64,000 nucleotides of DNA from Sphingobacterium paludis (GCF_004364125.1 NZ_SNZV01000002.1:186001-250000); one strand, 5' to 3'. Positions 44,385 through 53,022 are shown, counted from the stretch's first letter. Numbers and translations are program-made. Notes: generated by a model from the letters alone, not told the origin.

Positions 44385-44392
44385 CAAAAATA
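44385..44392 (-). promoter_or_regulatory. -7 element of asnS
   Basis: TATTTTTG on the minus strand, 44 bp upstream of the ATG at 44340. No clear -33 element. Confidence 0.45.
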
Positions 44393-44544
44393 GTTTATTA
44401 TTTTTTAAATACGCCTATAAAGTTCATCTGGTTGATAAAGTCGATAGGGCTTTGTGGAAGATGGTTTCCGCTAGGTAGGAGCGCGCACGCTCTTGGGAGG
44501 ATGGGCGCTTGAGGATTACATTATCTACTGAAGCCCCAGCAAAC

Positions 44545-44578
44545 AAAAAAGCCTTTAGCATGCGTTCTAAAGGCTTTT
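44545..44578 (-). terminator. Rho-independent terminator of sucC
   Basis: AAAAGCCTTTAG and CTAAAGGCTTTT form a 12-bp stem with an 8-nt loop; on the minus strand it ends in a run of T. It lies 20 bp past the sucC stop. Confidence 0.88.
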
Positions 44579-44598
44579 AAACTTATAAAAAAGAAAAA

Positions 44599-45792
44599 TT
44601 ATCCTTTCAATACTTTAGTAACAAGTTCAGCTGCTTCTTTCAATAAAATAGCTGAGTATACTTTCAAGCCTGAATCATCGATCAATTTTTTCGCTTCAGC
44701 AGCATTTGTTCCTTGCAGACGAACAATGATAGGCACTGGAATATCGCCAATTTCATTGTAAGCGTCGATAACACCTTGGGCAACACGATCACAACGAACG
44801 ATACCACCAAAAATATTAATCAAGATTGCTTTCACATTCGGATCTTTTAAGATGATATTGAAACCAGCTTTAACAGTTTCTGCGTTAGCTGTACCACCTA
44901 CGTCCAAGAAGTTTGCTGGTTCACCACCTGCAATCTTGATAATGTCCATAGTTGCCATCGCTAAACCGGCACCGTTAACCATACAGCCTACGTTACCATC
45001 TAATTTTACGTAGTTTAAGTTAGAAGCTCCTGCTTCAACTTCTGTAGGATCTTCTTCGAGTACGTCGCGCAGAGCAGCATAATCAGCATGACGATACAAT
45101 GCGTTTTCGTCAAAATTTACCTTCGCATCAACAGCTAAGATTTTGTCGTCTGACGTTTTTAGTACTGGATTGATTTCGAACAACGATGCATCAATGGTAT
45201 CGTATGCTTTGTAAAGCGCACTAATAAACTTAACCATTTCTTTGTGCGCGGGTCCAGCAAGACCTAAGTTAAACGCTATTTTCCGCGCTTGGAACCCTTG
45301 TAGGCCCGCCTTAGGATCTACCTCTTCTTTGAAGATTAAGTGTGGCGTTTTTTCAGCTACTTCTTCAATGTCCATTCCACCTTCTGTAGAGTACATGATG
45401 ATATTGCGGCCTTTAGCACGATCTAGCAACACGGAAACATAGAATTCTTTGATTTCGCTTTCTCCAGGGTAATACACATCCTGTGCAACCAAAACTTTGT
45501 GAACTTTCTTGCCTTCGGAACCAGTCTGCGGAGTAACCAATTGCATACCAATGATGTCGGTAGCACGTTGTTGTACTTCATCGTGGTTTTTAGCTAACTT
45601 CACACCACCGCCTTTACCACGGCCACCAGCGTGAATCTGCGCTTTTACAACCACCCAGTCTGAATTAAAATCTTGTTTTAATTTTTGTGCAGCTTGAACA
45701 GCTTGCTCTGGAGTTTCCGCAAGAATTCCTTCTTGAACTCTTACACCAAAACCTTTAAGTATTTCTTTTGCTTGATATTCGTGAATGTTCAT
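44599..45792 (-). CDS. sucC: Succinyl-CoA ligase (ADP-forming) subunit beta
   Basis: SucC (397 aa) is the ATP-grasp, nucleotide- and succinate-binding half of succinyl-CoA synthetase in the TCA cycle. Recognisable segments are MNIHEYQAKEILKGFGV, VVKAQIHAGGRGKGGGVKLA, the FEINPVLKTSDDKILAVDAKVNFDENALYRH block, VGCMVNGAGLAMATMDIIKI and GGEPANFLDVGG. Length is typical. sucD is not adjacent, which is common in Bacteroidota. It has its own terminator and appears monocistronic. Confidence 0.97.
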   Translation of the reverse strand: MNIHEYQAKEILKGFGVRVQEGILAETPEQAVQAAQKLKQDFNSDWVVVKAQIHAGGRGKGGGVKLAKNHDEVQQRATDIIGMQLVTPQTGSEGKKVHKVLVAQDVYYPGESEIKEFYVSVLLDRAKGRNIIMYSTEGGMDIEEVAEKTPHLIFKEEVDPKAGLQGFQARKIAFNLGLAGPAHKEMVKFISALYKAYDTIDASLFEINPVLKTSDDKILAVDAKVNFDENALYRHADYAALRDVLEEDPTEVEAGASNLNYVKLDGNVGCMVNGAGLAMATMDIIKIAGGEPANFLDVGGTANAETVKAGFNIILKDPNVKAILINIFGGIVRCDRVAQGVIDAYNEIGDIPVPIIVRLQGTNAAEAKKLIDDSGLKVYSAILLKEAAELVTKVLKG

Positions 45793-45943
45793 CTTAAAAA
45801 ATTTGTGGTAAAAATATGGTTTTTAAATGGAAGGGGCAAGTAATTCTTTGGTAAAAAACGTTATAATGGAGGCTATTTTGCGGTGGTTTCAATCGCATTG
45901 AAATCTTCCGATAGTTTTCTTCCTTTTTCATTACCTTCGCAAT

Positions 45944-46597
45944 ATGATATTGAAGGCAAGTCAAATACATAAATCGTTTGGACAGCTTCCTATTCTTCGT
46001 GGTGTAGATCTCACTGTGGCGAAAGGTGAGATTGTCTCTATCGTGGGTGCCTCAGGTGCCGGTAAAAGTACGTTGCTCCACATTATTGGCACACTGGATA
46101 AGCCCGACCGCGGGAGGTTGGTGATCAACGACGTCAACGTAGGGGAATTAAGTCAGAAAAAGATGAGTTTATTTAGAAATGAACACATCGGCTTTGTTTT
46201 CCAGTTTCACCATTTATTGCCAGAATTTACGGCTCTAGAAAATGTGTGTATACCCGCGTTTATCAGTGGCAAAAATAAAAAGCAATCGGAGTTGCGCGGG
46301 ATGGAGTTGCTTGACCGACTAGGGGTAAAGCATCGCTCCGAGCATAAGCCTTCAGAAATGTCTGGTGGAGAGCAACAGCGTGTTTCTGTGGCTCGAGCAC
46401 TTATGAACAACCCCGCTTTGATTTTGGCCGACGAGCCTTCAGGCAATTTGGATTCTGAAAACGCAGCCTCTTTACATAAGCTATTTTTTGAATTGCGTGA
46501 TTCCCTGAACCAAACCTTTATCATTGTGACGCATAACGAAGAGTTGGCCAACATATCCGACAGAACCATTCACATGCGTGATGGGCAAATACTTTAG
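45944..46597 (+). CDS. lolD: ABC transporter ATP-binding protein, LolD-like
   Basis: A 217-residue ABC ATPase: Walker [11 protein letters not shown]-loop [19 protein letters not shown], signature [15 protein letters not shown], Walker [13 protein letters not shown] and the switch His in [20 protein letters not shown] and NLDSENA are typical of LolD, which powers lipoprotein release from the inner membrane via LolCE; MacB-type ATPases are close relatives. No permease gene is adjacent. TACCTTCG, one base from the -7 consensus, lies 4 nt before the ATG. It is 3 bp upstream of the next gene. Confidence 0.85.
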   Translation: MILKASQIHKSFGQLPILRGVDLTVAKGEIVSIVGASGAGKSTLLHIIGTLDKPDRGRLVINDVNVGELSQKKMSLFRNEHIGFVFQFHHLLPEFTALENVCIPAFISGKNKKQSELRGMELLDRLGVKHRSEHKPSEMSGGEQQRVSVARALMNNPALILADEPSGNLDSENAASLHKLFFELRDSLNQTFIIVTHNEELANISDRTIHMRDGQIL

Positions 46598-46600
46598 TAC

Positions 46601-47068
46601 ATGGATAAACTGTTAATAACTTATGGCACGCGCCCATTTGCGCAACGACTTGGGAAGCTTCTATCGACAATATTTACCTGCCATTATGCAAGCTGTGAAC
46701 AAATTCCCTCGATATTATTGAAGGGAGACTACCGACAAATTCCAACAGCAGTAAACCCTACTTTTGCGCATGAGCTACTAAAGCTTTGTTTGGACGAGGG
46801 CTATACCCATGTGCTGCCTTTAGGAAAGAGTGAATTGCAACCGCTGAACGAAACACGTGTGTTATTCGAAGAATATGGGATAACTGTTTTGTTGCCGAAA
46901 CGTCCCGATGTCTGTTATATACTGGAAAATCCGCCTTCTTCGCTAACCATCCATGTTGTAAAAGAGGGCAATGATATTTTCACAGGCCAAAATTTGGTTG
47001 ACTCCTCGCTATCGGGAGCGTTTGTTTTAGCTGATGAGGGTGAAGAGGCTGCCCTCTGTATGGTTTAA
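46601..47068 (+). CDS. Pre-ATP-grasp-like hypothetical protein
   Basis: A 155-residue protein. Its first half (LLITYGTRPFAQRLGKLL ... HELLKLCLDEGYTHVLPLGKSELQPLNETRVLFEEYGITVLLPKR) resembles the pre-ATP-grasp domain of carbamoyl-phosphate synthetase-like enzymes, but no ATP-grasp catalytic domain follows and none is encoded nearby. The C-terminal part is short and unassigned. It lies 3 bp after lolD and 16 bp before the HAD-like gene, so the three look like one operon. Function unknown; the domain reading is by pattern. Confidence 0.65.
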   Translation: MDKLLITYGTRPFAQRLGKLLSTIFTCHYASCEQIPSILLKGDYRQIPTAVNPTFAHELLKLCLDEGYTHVLPLGKSELQPLNETRVLFEEYGITVLLPKRPDVCYILENPPSSLTIHVVKEGNDIFTGQNLVDSSLSGAFVLADEGEEAALCMV

Positions 47069-47084
47069 TGGGTAAGATTGAAAT

Positions 47085-47645
47085 ATGACATTCGATAGAT
47101 CCGTCTATATGTTTGAGATAGACGATGTACTGATCCCAAAACGGGATTACTTGTTACAAGTCTACTACCTCTTTGCGAATTTTGTGGAGTACACAGAAGG
47201 CCGGGAGCTAAGTAAAGAACTACTGGGCTATCTGACCATGGTTTTTGAAGCCGAAGGAGAGGATGCTGTCATACCTGCTGCCTTGCGTCAGTTTGAACTG
47301 GAAGATAGCTACCTTGAAAATTTTGAACGCTTACGTACCAATGCGCATTTACCGCTTAAGCTATTTTTACGTGAGGAAACAAAGACGACTTTACTGTCAC
47401 TCTTTGCTGCGGGAAAAAAGGTGGGGATTTTGACAGACGGAAATCCGGTGGAACAGCTTAACAAGCTGAAGCATATCGACTGGCAAGACGTTAGCGAGTA
47501 CTTGCCCTTGCTAAAAGTTTATTTCGTAAAAGAATTGACTTTTAGAAAACTTGTTCCCCTAGATTTTATCGCGCAGGATTATGAAGTTTCCCCCGATGAT
47601 GTAGAATTTGTGACTGATTTCGATGACCAAATTGCACCGATGTAG
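47085..47645 (+). CDS. HAD-like protein with Glu in place of the nucleophilic Asp
   Basis: A 186-residue protein of the HAD type. Motif I reads MFEIDDVLIP, so position 11, where the aspartyl nucleophile of the usual DxD should be, is Glu; the second Asp (D13) is kept. Motif II (VGILTDGNP) and an acidic motif IV (FVTDFDDQIAP) are present. The inserted helical cap (YLLQVYYLFANFVEYTEGRELSKELLGYL) is typical of small HAD phosphatases. Without the nucleophile it may be a binding or regulatory protein, or use another chemistry. It sits in the lolD operon after the pre-ATP-grasp-like gene. Confidence 0.7.
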   Translation: MTFDRSVYMFEIDDVLIPKRDYLLQVYYLFANFVEYTEGRELSKELLGYLTMVFEAEGEDAVIPAALRQFELEDSYLENFERLRTNAHLPLKLFLREETKTTLLSLFAAGKKVGILTDGNPVEQLNKLKHIDWQDVSEYLPLLKVYFVKELTFRKLVPLDFIAQDYEVSPDDVEFVTDFDDQIAPM

Positions 47646-47760
47646 AGAAATTTATCTAGAAAATTGTCTGAGAAGTCTTGAAAAAACAGTAAGTTTAGGT
47701 TTCCGTTATCAAATATGGCGGAAAGAGAAAATCTTTACTTATCCCAATAGCCAATAGTAT

Positions 47761-48768
47761 ATGAAAAAGAAGCCTGCCACGATCAAAGAAATCGCACGCA
47801 AGCTGAAGATTTCGGCATCGACAGTTTCGCGAGCATTAAATGACCATCCCAGTATTGGTTTAGTAACAACAATGCGTGTAAAGAAGATGGCTCAAGAACT
47901 GCACTACGAGCCTAATCAAACCGCAATATTTTTCAAGCAGCGTCGTACATTTACGATAGGCGTTATTTTGCCGAGTTTATCGGAGCCTTTTTTTTCCTCC
48001 GCTATTAGCGAAATTGAAAATGTGGCGGCCGAGCAAAACTATACGGTATTAATGGGGCAATCTCATGATGACGCGGAAAGAGAGCTGCAGATTATACACA
48101 CCTTCAAAAAGCATCGCGTAGATGGTATATTGATGTCTTTGGGAAAAAATACCGAAGATTTGGGATTTGTAAATATGCTCAAGGAATCGGAGGTGCCGAT
48201 CGTCTTTTTTGACTGCGTGCCTAAGATTGAAGGGGTGAATAAGGTGTATAGCGATTTGTCATCGGGCATGCGGGAGGCTATACAATCATTTGCTTCCATT
48301 GGTCATAAAAATATCGCGTTGATAAATGGTCCCGAGAACTTACTTGCTTCACAGGAACGGGCCGCTGCCTACAGACAAGCACTCTTAAAAGAGAATCTCT
48401 CATTCGATGAAAAATACGTGGTCAATACCGATTTAACGGAGAATGGAAATATCGAAGCGATGGAAAAGCTTTTGTTGCTTCCTGACCGTCCTTCAGCGAT
48501 TGTATCATTTAACGACTTCGTGACTTTGGATGTGATTAAGCATGTGCGACAAAAAGGGCTCGTACAGAAACGGGATATCTTTTTTATTAGCTACGCGAAT
48601 TATCCATTATGGAAATACATGGAGAACCCACCGATGGGAAGTATAGAACAATATCCTGACCGTCAGGCAAGACGAGCTGCAGAAATGCTCTTTTCGCAAA
48701 TCGGGAGCACAGAGGATACAAAACCTCAGGCTGTTGTTTTTGAATCCAAATTGGAACTCAAAAATTAG
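47761..48768 (+). CDS. LacI family transcriptional regulator
   Basis: A 335-residue regulator. The N-terminal helix-turn-helix and hinge are clear (TIKEIARKLKISASTVSRALNDHPSIG ... LHYEPNQTAIFFKQRRTFTIGVILPSL), followed by the periplasmic-binding-protein-like sugar domain (FFSSAISEIENVAAEQNYTVLMGQSHD, VPIVFFDCVPK, HKNIALINGPENLLASQERAAAY, PSAIVSFNDFVTLDVIKHV). The effector is probably a sugar. No metabolic gene lies next to it; only a gene relic (48765-48944) on the opposite strand overlaps its stop, suggesting that a former target locus was lost. Confidence 0.92.
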   Translation: MKKKPATIKEIARKLKISASTVSRALNDHPSIGLVTTMRVKKMAQELHYEPNQTAIFFKQRRTFTIGVILPSLSEPFFSSAISEIENVAAEQNYTVLMGQSHDDAERELQIIHTFKKHRVDGILMSLGKNTEDLGFVNMLKESEVPIVFFDCVPKIEGVNKVYSDLSSGMREAIQSFASIGHKNIALINGPENLLASQERAAAYRQALLKENLSFDEKYVVNTDLTENGNIEAMEKLLLLPDRPSAIVSFNDFVTLDVIKHVRQKGLVQKRDIFFISYANYPLWKYMENPPMGSIEQYPDRQARRAAEMLFSQIGSTEDTKPQAVVFESKLELKN

Positions 48769-48944
48769 TTGAGCACAGCATTCGCTTCAAACGTGTATTC
48801 GGGATAAAAGGTAAGGTTGGCAGGTGCTGTGGAAAAAAGTCCCTGTTTCTTCATTTCAAGTAGCAGTATCGAGCCTTTGGAAGACGCTTGCACATCGGTG
48901 TAGATGGATGAAAAGGCTGTTAAAGACCTGAAAAATCGTCTTTG
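48765..48944 (-). pseudogene. C-terminal gene relic of an unknown protein
   Basis: On the minus strand a 59-codon reading frame without a usable start ends at 48765, overlapping the lacI stop by 4 bp. It reads FFRSLTAFSSIYTDVQASSK and, further on, KKQGLFSTAPANLTFYPEYT, a beta-rich sequence like the C-terminus of an exported protein or glycan enzyme. A stop (48945-48947) precedes it and a REP-like repeat begins at 48937. The parent family was not identified. It looks like the surviving 3' end of a gene cut off at the repeat. Confidence 0.55.
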
Positions 48945-49035
48945 CTAGGACGCATGACGAAGCAATCTACATTTTTTCAAACACTAAGATTGCTCCGTCT
49001 TTTTGCCTCCTTCTGGGATGACGCTCACGTCGTCC
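48937..49035. repeat. REP-like imperfect palindrome
   Basis: An outer arm (48937-48968: CGTCTTTGCTAGGACGCATG then ACGAAGCAATCT) faces an inverted arm (48987-49023: AGATTGCTCCGTC ... GGGATGACG). The GAAGCAATCT/AGATTGC core and the CGTC/GACG ends resemble a REP-type element I recall from many bacterial genomes. An 8-bp hairpin with T6 (49016-49041) at the right edge could act as a plus-strand terminator. Confidence 0.65.
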
Positions 49036-49070
49036 TTTTTTATGTATGCGGTCTTTCCAGATCTTATTTT

Positions 49071-50459
49071 TTATAAGTGGATCACTTCGCCGTAAGCGTC
49101 AGCTGCAGCTTCCATAATCGCTTCACTCATGGTTGGATGCGGATGGATCGCTTTGATCATCTCGTGCCCCGTTGTCTCCAGTTTTCTGGCAACAACAATT
49201 TCTGCGATCATTTCGGTAACGTTTGCTCCGATCATGTGTGCACCCAATAATTCACCATATTTGGCATCAAAAACCAATTTTACGAAACCGTCTTTTGCAC
49301 CAGCGGCAGAAGCTTTTCCAGAAGCTGAGAATGGGAATTTACCAACTTTTACTTCATAACCAGCGTCTTTCGCCGCTTTTTCTGTATAGCCAACGGAAGC
49401 AATCTCTGGCGAGCAGTATGTACAACCAGGGATGTTGTTGTAATCGATTGGTTCCACGTGAAGACCTTTAATCTTTTCTACACAGGTAATACCTTCAGCC
49501 GAGGCAACGTGGGCCAGAGCCTGTCCCTTAACGATATCGCCAATAGCGTAAACGCCATCTACATTGGTTTTGTAAAAATCGTCAACCAGTACACGACCTT
49601 TGTCGGTTTTAATGCCAGCCTCTTCTAGGCCTAAGTTTTCGATATTTGGTGTGATACCAACTGCAGACAGCACGATCTCTGCTTCAATTGTCTCGGTACC
49701 CTTTGCTGTTTTGATGGAAACTTTGCTCAAATCACCTGCGGTATCAACCGACTGGACTTCTGATTTGGTCAAAATGGTGATGCCAGCCTTTTTAAGCGAC
49801 TTCTCCAGTTGTTTAGACACTTCCTCGTCTTCTACCGGAACAATTCTGTCCATGAATTCTACAATAGTAACCTGTGTGCCGATAGCGCTGTAGAAATAAG
49901 CAAATTCAACACCAATAGCTCCTGAACCCACCACAACAAGCGATTTAGGTTGCTTCGGAAGATTCATCGCTTGGCGATAGCCAATGATTTTTTTACCATC
50001 TTGCGGCAGATTAGGTAACTCGCGTGAACGTGCGCCCGTCGCTAAGATTGTGTGCTTCGCACTGTATTCCTTGACGGCACCATCGGCACCTTTTACTTCG
50101 ATTTTGCCGCCTTTTTTAACTTTGGCCGTACCCATGATGACATCGATCTTGTTCTTTTTCATTAAGAACTGGATGCCTTTGCTCATGCCATCTGCCACAC
50201 CGCGGCTTCTTTTGACAATAGCGGAAAAATCAGCTTCTCCACCTTCTACTTTGATACCGTATTCTTCGGCATGGTTCAAGTATTCGAAAACCTGAGCACT
50301 TTTCAACAAGGCTTTGGTCGGGATACACCCCCAATTTAAGCAGATTCCTCCTAATGCTTCGCGTTCAATGATTGCGGTTTTGAAACCTAATTGAGATGCA
50401 CGGATAGCAGCTACATATCCTCCAGGACCACTACCGATTACTACGATGTCGTAATTCAT
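49071..50459 (-). CDS. lpdA: Dihydrolipoyl dehydrogenase (first copy)
   Basis: A 462-residue flavoprotein, the E3 component shared by pyruvate and 2-oxoglutarate dehydrogenases. The FAD site DIVVIGSGPGGYVAAIRAS, the redox disulfide GGICLNWGCIPTKALL, the NAD site SLVVVGSGAIGVEFAYFYSAIG and the C-terminal catalytic HPHPTMSE are all present, so it should be active. The CLNWGC form is usual for one of the two E3 types kept by Bacteroidota. No E1 or E2 gene is adjacent. A second copy lies 1 kb downstream (51491-52897). Confidence 0.95.
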   Translation of the reverse strand: MNYDIVVIGSGPGGYVAAIRASQLGFKTAIIEREALGGICLNWGCIPTKALLKSAQVFEYLNHAEEYGIKVEGGEADFSAIVKRSRGVADGMSKGIQFLMKKNKIDVIMGTAKVKKGGKIEVKGADGAVKEYSAKHTILATGARSRELPNLPQDGKKIIGYRQAMNLPKQPKSLVVVGSGAIGVEFAYFYSAIGTQVTIVEFMDRIVPVEDEEVSKQLEKSLKKAGITILTKSEVQSVDTAGDLSKVSIKTAKGTETIEAEIVLSAVGITPNIENLGLEEAGIKTDKGRVLVDDFYKTNVDGVYAIGDIVKGQALAHVASAEGITCVEKIKGLHVEPIDYNNIPGCTYCSPEIASVGYTEKAAKDAGYEVKVGKFPFSASGKASAAGAKDGFVKLVFDAKYGELLGAHMIGANVTEMIAEIVVARKLETTGHEMIKAIHPHPTMSEAIMEAAADAYGEVIHL

Positions 50460-50703
50460 ATGTATGTTAATTTTAACGTCTTAAGTGTATATTGACGTGC
50501 AAAAAATTAGCGCACGATATACCACTCGAAAATATTTGTAGTTAAGACTTTGTTCTTCTTCTGAACTCTCAAAAATACATATTTTTTCGGGTAACAAACA
50601 ACCGTTTTTTCGGTTTATTGAGCGCTACGTAACGGATTACGCACATAGTTGTCAATTTTAGGTCAATAGATGACTAAATCGGCCAAGCTCTTTCTTTTTG
50701 GCG

Positions 50704-50711
50704 TATGTTTG
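50704..50711 (+). promoter_or_regulatory. -7 element before the DUF3817 gene
   Basis: TATGTTTG matches TAnnTTTG and overlaps the ATG at 50705, making that start impossible for this promoter and favouring the ATG at 50735 with a leader of about 18 nt. Confidence 0.5.
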
Positions 50712-50734
50712 CGGAAATTATTTGTGAATCAGTT

Positions 50735-51025
50735 ATGTTACGAATTTTTCAACAGATTGCCTTGTGGGAAGCCATTTCAACGGTTGTCCTGTTCTTTTTA
50801 GCGATGCCGCTTAAGTATCTGGCCGATGTGCCTGAAGCCGTCAAAGTCGCTGGCTCCATCCATGGTTTCTTGGTCGTGCTATTTGTCATTCTACTGATTA
50901 TGTGCTGGAATGAGTATAAATGGCCGATCAAAAGGGTGATAACGTATTTCGTCGTGTCGTTGATCCCTATTGTTTCATTTTGGGTAGAGCGAGATCTTAA
51001 AAAGCAAATAGCTTCTAAAAAGTAG
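50735..51025 (+). CDS. DUF3817 family membrane protein
   Basis: A 96-residue protein with three hydrophobic segments (FQQIALWEAISTVVLFFLAMPLKYL, AGSIHGFLVVLFVILLIMCWNEY, VITYFVVSLIPIVSFWVERDL). The conserved early Glu (ALWEAIS), HGFLVVLF and PIVSFWVERDL match DUF3817 integral membrane proteins, whose function is unknown. Start choice is explained by the promoter element at 50704-50711. It converges on the thioesterase gene, only 3 bp apart. Confidence 0.82.
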   Translation: MLRIFQQIALWEAISTVVLFFLAMPLKYLADVPEAVKVAGSIHGFLVVLFVILLIMCWNEYKWPIKRVITYFVVSLIPIVSFWVERDLKKQIASKK

Positions 51026-51028
51026 AAG

Positions 51029-51427
51029 CTATTGATTTGTCTTTTCTATGCCGCTGTAGGCATAGGTAATTTCCGATTTGTTGTGCGGGGTAGGGTTACC
51101 CTCTCCGTCTAAATTGACAAACACGAGTTTGTCGATGGAAAGGATGATCTTTCGCGTGATCTTGTTTCGTACGACGCAGCGCATGGTGAGTGAAGTGCGC
51201 CCAAAATTTACAGCCTCGATGCCCATCTCTATAATATCACCTTGTTTTGCGGAACTCACGAAGTTGATCTCCGAAATATATTTTGTGACCACATGTGGAT
51301 TACCCAGTTGTACAATGGCATATATAACGGCTTCTTCGTCTATCCAACGCAACAAAGTTCCGCCGAAGAGTGAACCGTTTGGGTTTAAATCTTCTGGCTT
51401 AATCCATTTTCGGGTATAAAAGTTCAT
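51029..51427 (-). CDS. Acyl-CoA thioesterase, hotdog fold
   Basis: A 132-residue hotdog-fold thioesterase of the YciA/BACH type, which hydrolyses acyl-CoA to free acid and CoA. DLNPNGSLFGGTLLRWIDEEAVIYAI includes the catalytic Asp/Glu of the hotdog helix, and ISEINFVSSAKQGDIIEMGIEAVNFGRTSLTM is the following strand pair. Length is typical of the single-domain family. It lies after the strong terminator of the second lpdA and before the convergent DUF3817 gene. Confidence 0.88.
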   Translation of the reverse strand: MNFYTRKWIKPEDLNPNGSLFGGTLLRWIDEEAVIYAIVQLGNPHVVTKYISEINFVSSAKQGDIIEMGIEAVNFGRTSLTMRCVVRNKITRKIILSIDKLVFVNLDGEGNPTPHNKSEITYAYSGIEKTNQ

Positions 51428-51442
51428 GGTGTTATTTTGTTA

Positions 51443-51475
51443 AAAAAGCAAGAAGGATGCTCCTTCTTGCTTTTT
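51443..51475 (-). terminator. Rho-independent terminator of the second lpdA
   Basis: A 15-bp stem, AAAAAGCAAGAAGGA with TCCTTCTTGCTTTTT, and a 3-nt loop, 16 bp past the lpdA stop on the minus strand; ends in T-runs on both sides. Confidence 0.9.
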
Positions 51476-51490
51476 ACATATTCTCTGTTT

Positions 51491-52897
51491 TTATGCGTGA
51501 ATAGCTCTATTTGCTGTTGCGGCAAGCGCAGCTTCTTTCAGCGCTTCCGTGTATGTTGGGTGCGCATGGCATATTCTACCGATATCTTCGGCAGAGGCTC
51601 TGTACTCCATCGCGACCACGGCTTCAGCAATCATATCTGCCGCGCGTGGACCAATAATGTGCACGCCTAACACTTCGTCAGTTTCGCTATTAGCCAAAAC
51701 TTTAACAAAGCCATCGGTGTCGCCAGAGGCCTTCGCCCGGCCGGAAGCCTTAAAGGAGAATGAACCTGTTTTATATTTCACACCCGCTTCTTTCAGTTGC
51801 TCTTCTGTTTTTCCAACAGATGCAACCTCTGGCCAAGTATATACAACTCCAGGGATAAGGTTATAGTCAATATGCGGTTTTTGACCGACAATGCGCTCGG
51901 CAACATAAATCCCTTCGTCTTCTGCTTTATGAGCCAGCATCGCGCCCTTTATCACATCGCCGATTGCGTACACGCCCTCGACGGATGTTTCTAGATGCTC
52001 GTTCACTGGAATCTTATTGCCGCGCTCTTCTGGTGTAATACCGATGTTCTCCAAGCCTAGCCCTTCTGTATATGCCGTTCTACCTACAGACACGATACAA
52101 TAGTCGCCCTGCAATTCAACAGTTTGTCCTTTCGGATCCTCTGCCGTAACAGTTACATTTTTACCTTTTGTCGTAGCGCCGGTCACTTTATGACCCAAGA
52201 AAAATTCCATGCCCAGGTTTTTCTTTAATACGCGCTGCAACTCTTTTCCAAGTCCGCCATCCATCGTTCCAATGATTGATTTCGCAAATTCTACGACAGA
52301 AACTTTAGCACCCAGGCGTGCATATACAGAACCTAGTTCCAAGCCGATAACGCCGCCACCAATAACGATGAGGTGTTTCGGAACTTCTTGCAGGTTCAAC
52401 GCTTCTGTGGATGTGATGATACGTTTTTTATCAATCGGTAAAAAGGGCAAAGCCGTAGGTTTCGAACCGCTAGCGATAATGACGTTTTTTGCTTTTAGCT
52501 CTTCCGTGCTTCCATCACTCTTCGTTACCTTAATCGTATTTTTATCAACAAATGATCCTACGCCTTCATAACTATCTATTTTATTTTTCTTGAATAAAAA
52601 AGTAATACCTGCGGTATTTTGAGCGATCACATCATTCTTACGATCGATCATTTTTTTAACATCAATCTTTAAATTGCTCAGTCCGATACCGTGTGTCTCG
52701 AAGTTATGTGCTGCATTGTGATAGTGTTCGGATGTGTCCAATAAGGCTTTAGAAGGAATACAGCCCACATTCAAGCATGTACCGCCAAATGTGCTATATT
52801 TTTCAATAACGGCTGTTTTAAGGCCTAGTTGTGCACAGCGGATAGCTCCAACATATCCACCTGGACCACTTCCTATAACGATTACGTCGTATTGCAT
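51491..52897 (-). CDS. lpdA: Dihydrolipoyl dehydrogenase (second copy)
   Basis: A 468-residue E3 flavoprotein. FAD site VIVIGSGPGGYVGAIRCAQ, disulfide GGTCLNVGCIPSKALL, NAD site HLIVIGGGVIGLELGSVYARLG and C-terminal CHAHPTYTE are intact. It differs from the 49071-50459 copy in the cysteine motif (CLNVGC against CLNWGC) and in the loop sequences, so the two are distinct paralogues rather than a recent duplication. Probably one serves 2-oxoglutarate dehydrogenase and the other pyruvate or branched-chain dehydrogenase; which is which is not visible. Confidence 0.95.
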   Translation of the reverse strand: MQYDVIVIGSGPGGYVGAIRCAQLGLKTAVIEKYSTFGGTCLNVGCIPSKALLDTSEHYHNAAHNFETHGIGLSNLKIDVKKMIDRKNDVIAQNTAGITFLFKKNKIDSYEGVGSFVDKNTIKVTKSDGSTEELKAKNVIIASGSKPTALPFLPIDKKRIITSTEALNLQEVPKHLIVIGGGVIGLELGSVYARLGAKVSVVEFAKSIIGTMDGGLGKELQRVLKKNLGMEFFLGHKVTGATTKGKNVTVTAEDPKGQTVELQGDYCIVSVGRTAYTEGLGLENIGITPEERGNKIPVNEHLETSVEGVYAIGDVIKGAMLAHKAEDEGIYVAERIVGQKPHIDYNLIPGVVYTWPEVASVGKTEEQLKEAGVKYKTGSFSFKASGRAKASGDTDGFVKVLANSETDEVLGVHIIGPRAADMIAEAVVAMEYRASAEDIGRICHAHPTYTEALKEAALAATANRAIHA

Positions 52898-52923
52898 AAA
52901 AATTTGGTATAAAGTTACGGTAT

Positions 52924-52931
52924 CAAAGTTA
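52924..52931 (-). promoter_or_regulatory. -7 element of the second lpdA
   Basis: TAACTTTG on the minus strand, 26 bp upstream of the ATG at 52897. Confidence 0.5.
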
Positions 52932-52988
52932 GGTAATTTATATAAACTAAATTGTATTTAAGATGTAAAAAACCAAGTGTATACAAGC

Positions 52989-53022
52989 AACAAAGCACTT
53001 ATTATTCAATAAGTGCTTTGTT
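52989..53022 (-). terminator. Terminator hairpin of the azurin-like gene
   Basis: A 15-bp perfect stem AACAAAGCACTTATT/AATAAGTGCTTTGTT with a 4-nt loop, about 20 bp after the azurin-like stop. Confidence 0.82.

Noticed and set aside
46207..46569. 120-aa ORF opposite lolD
   Set aside because: Antisense shadow of conserved ABC ATPase motifs.
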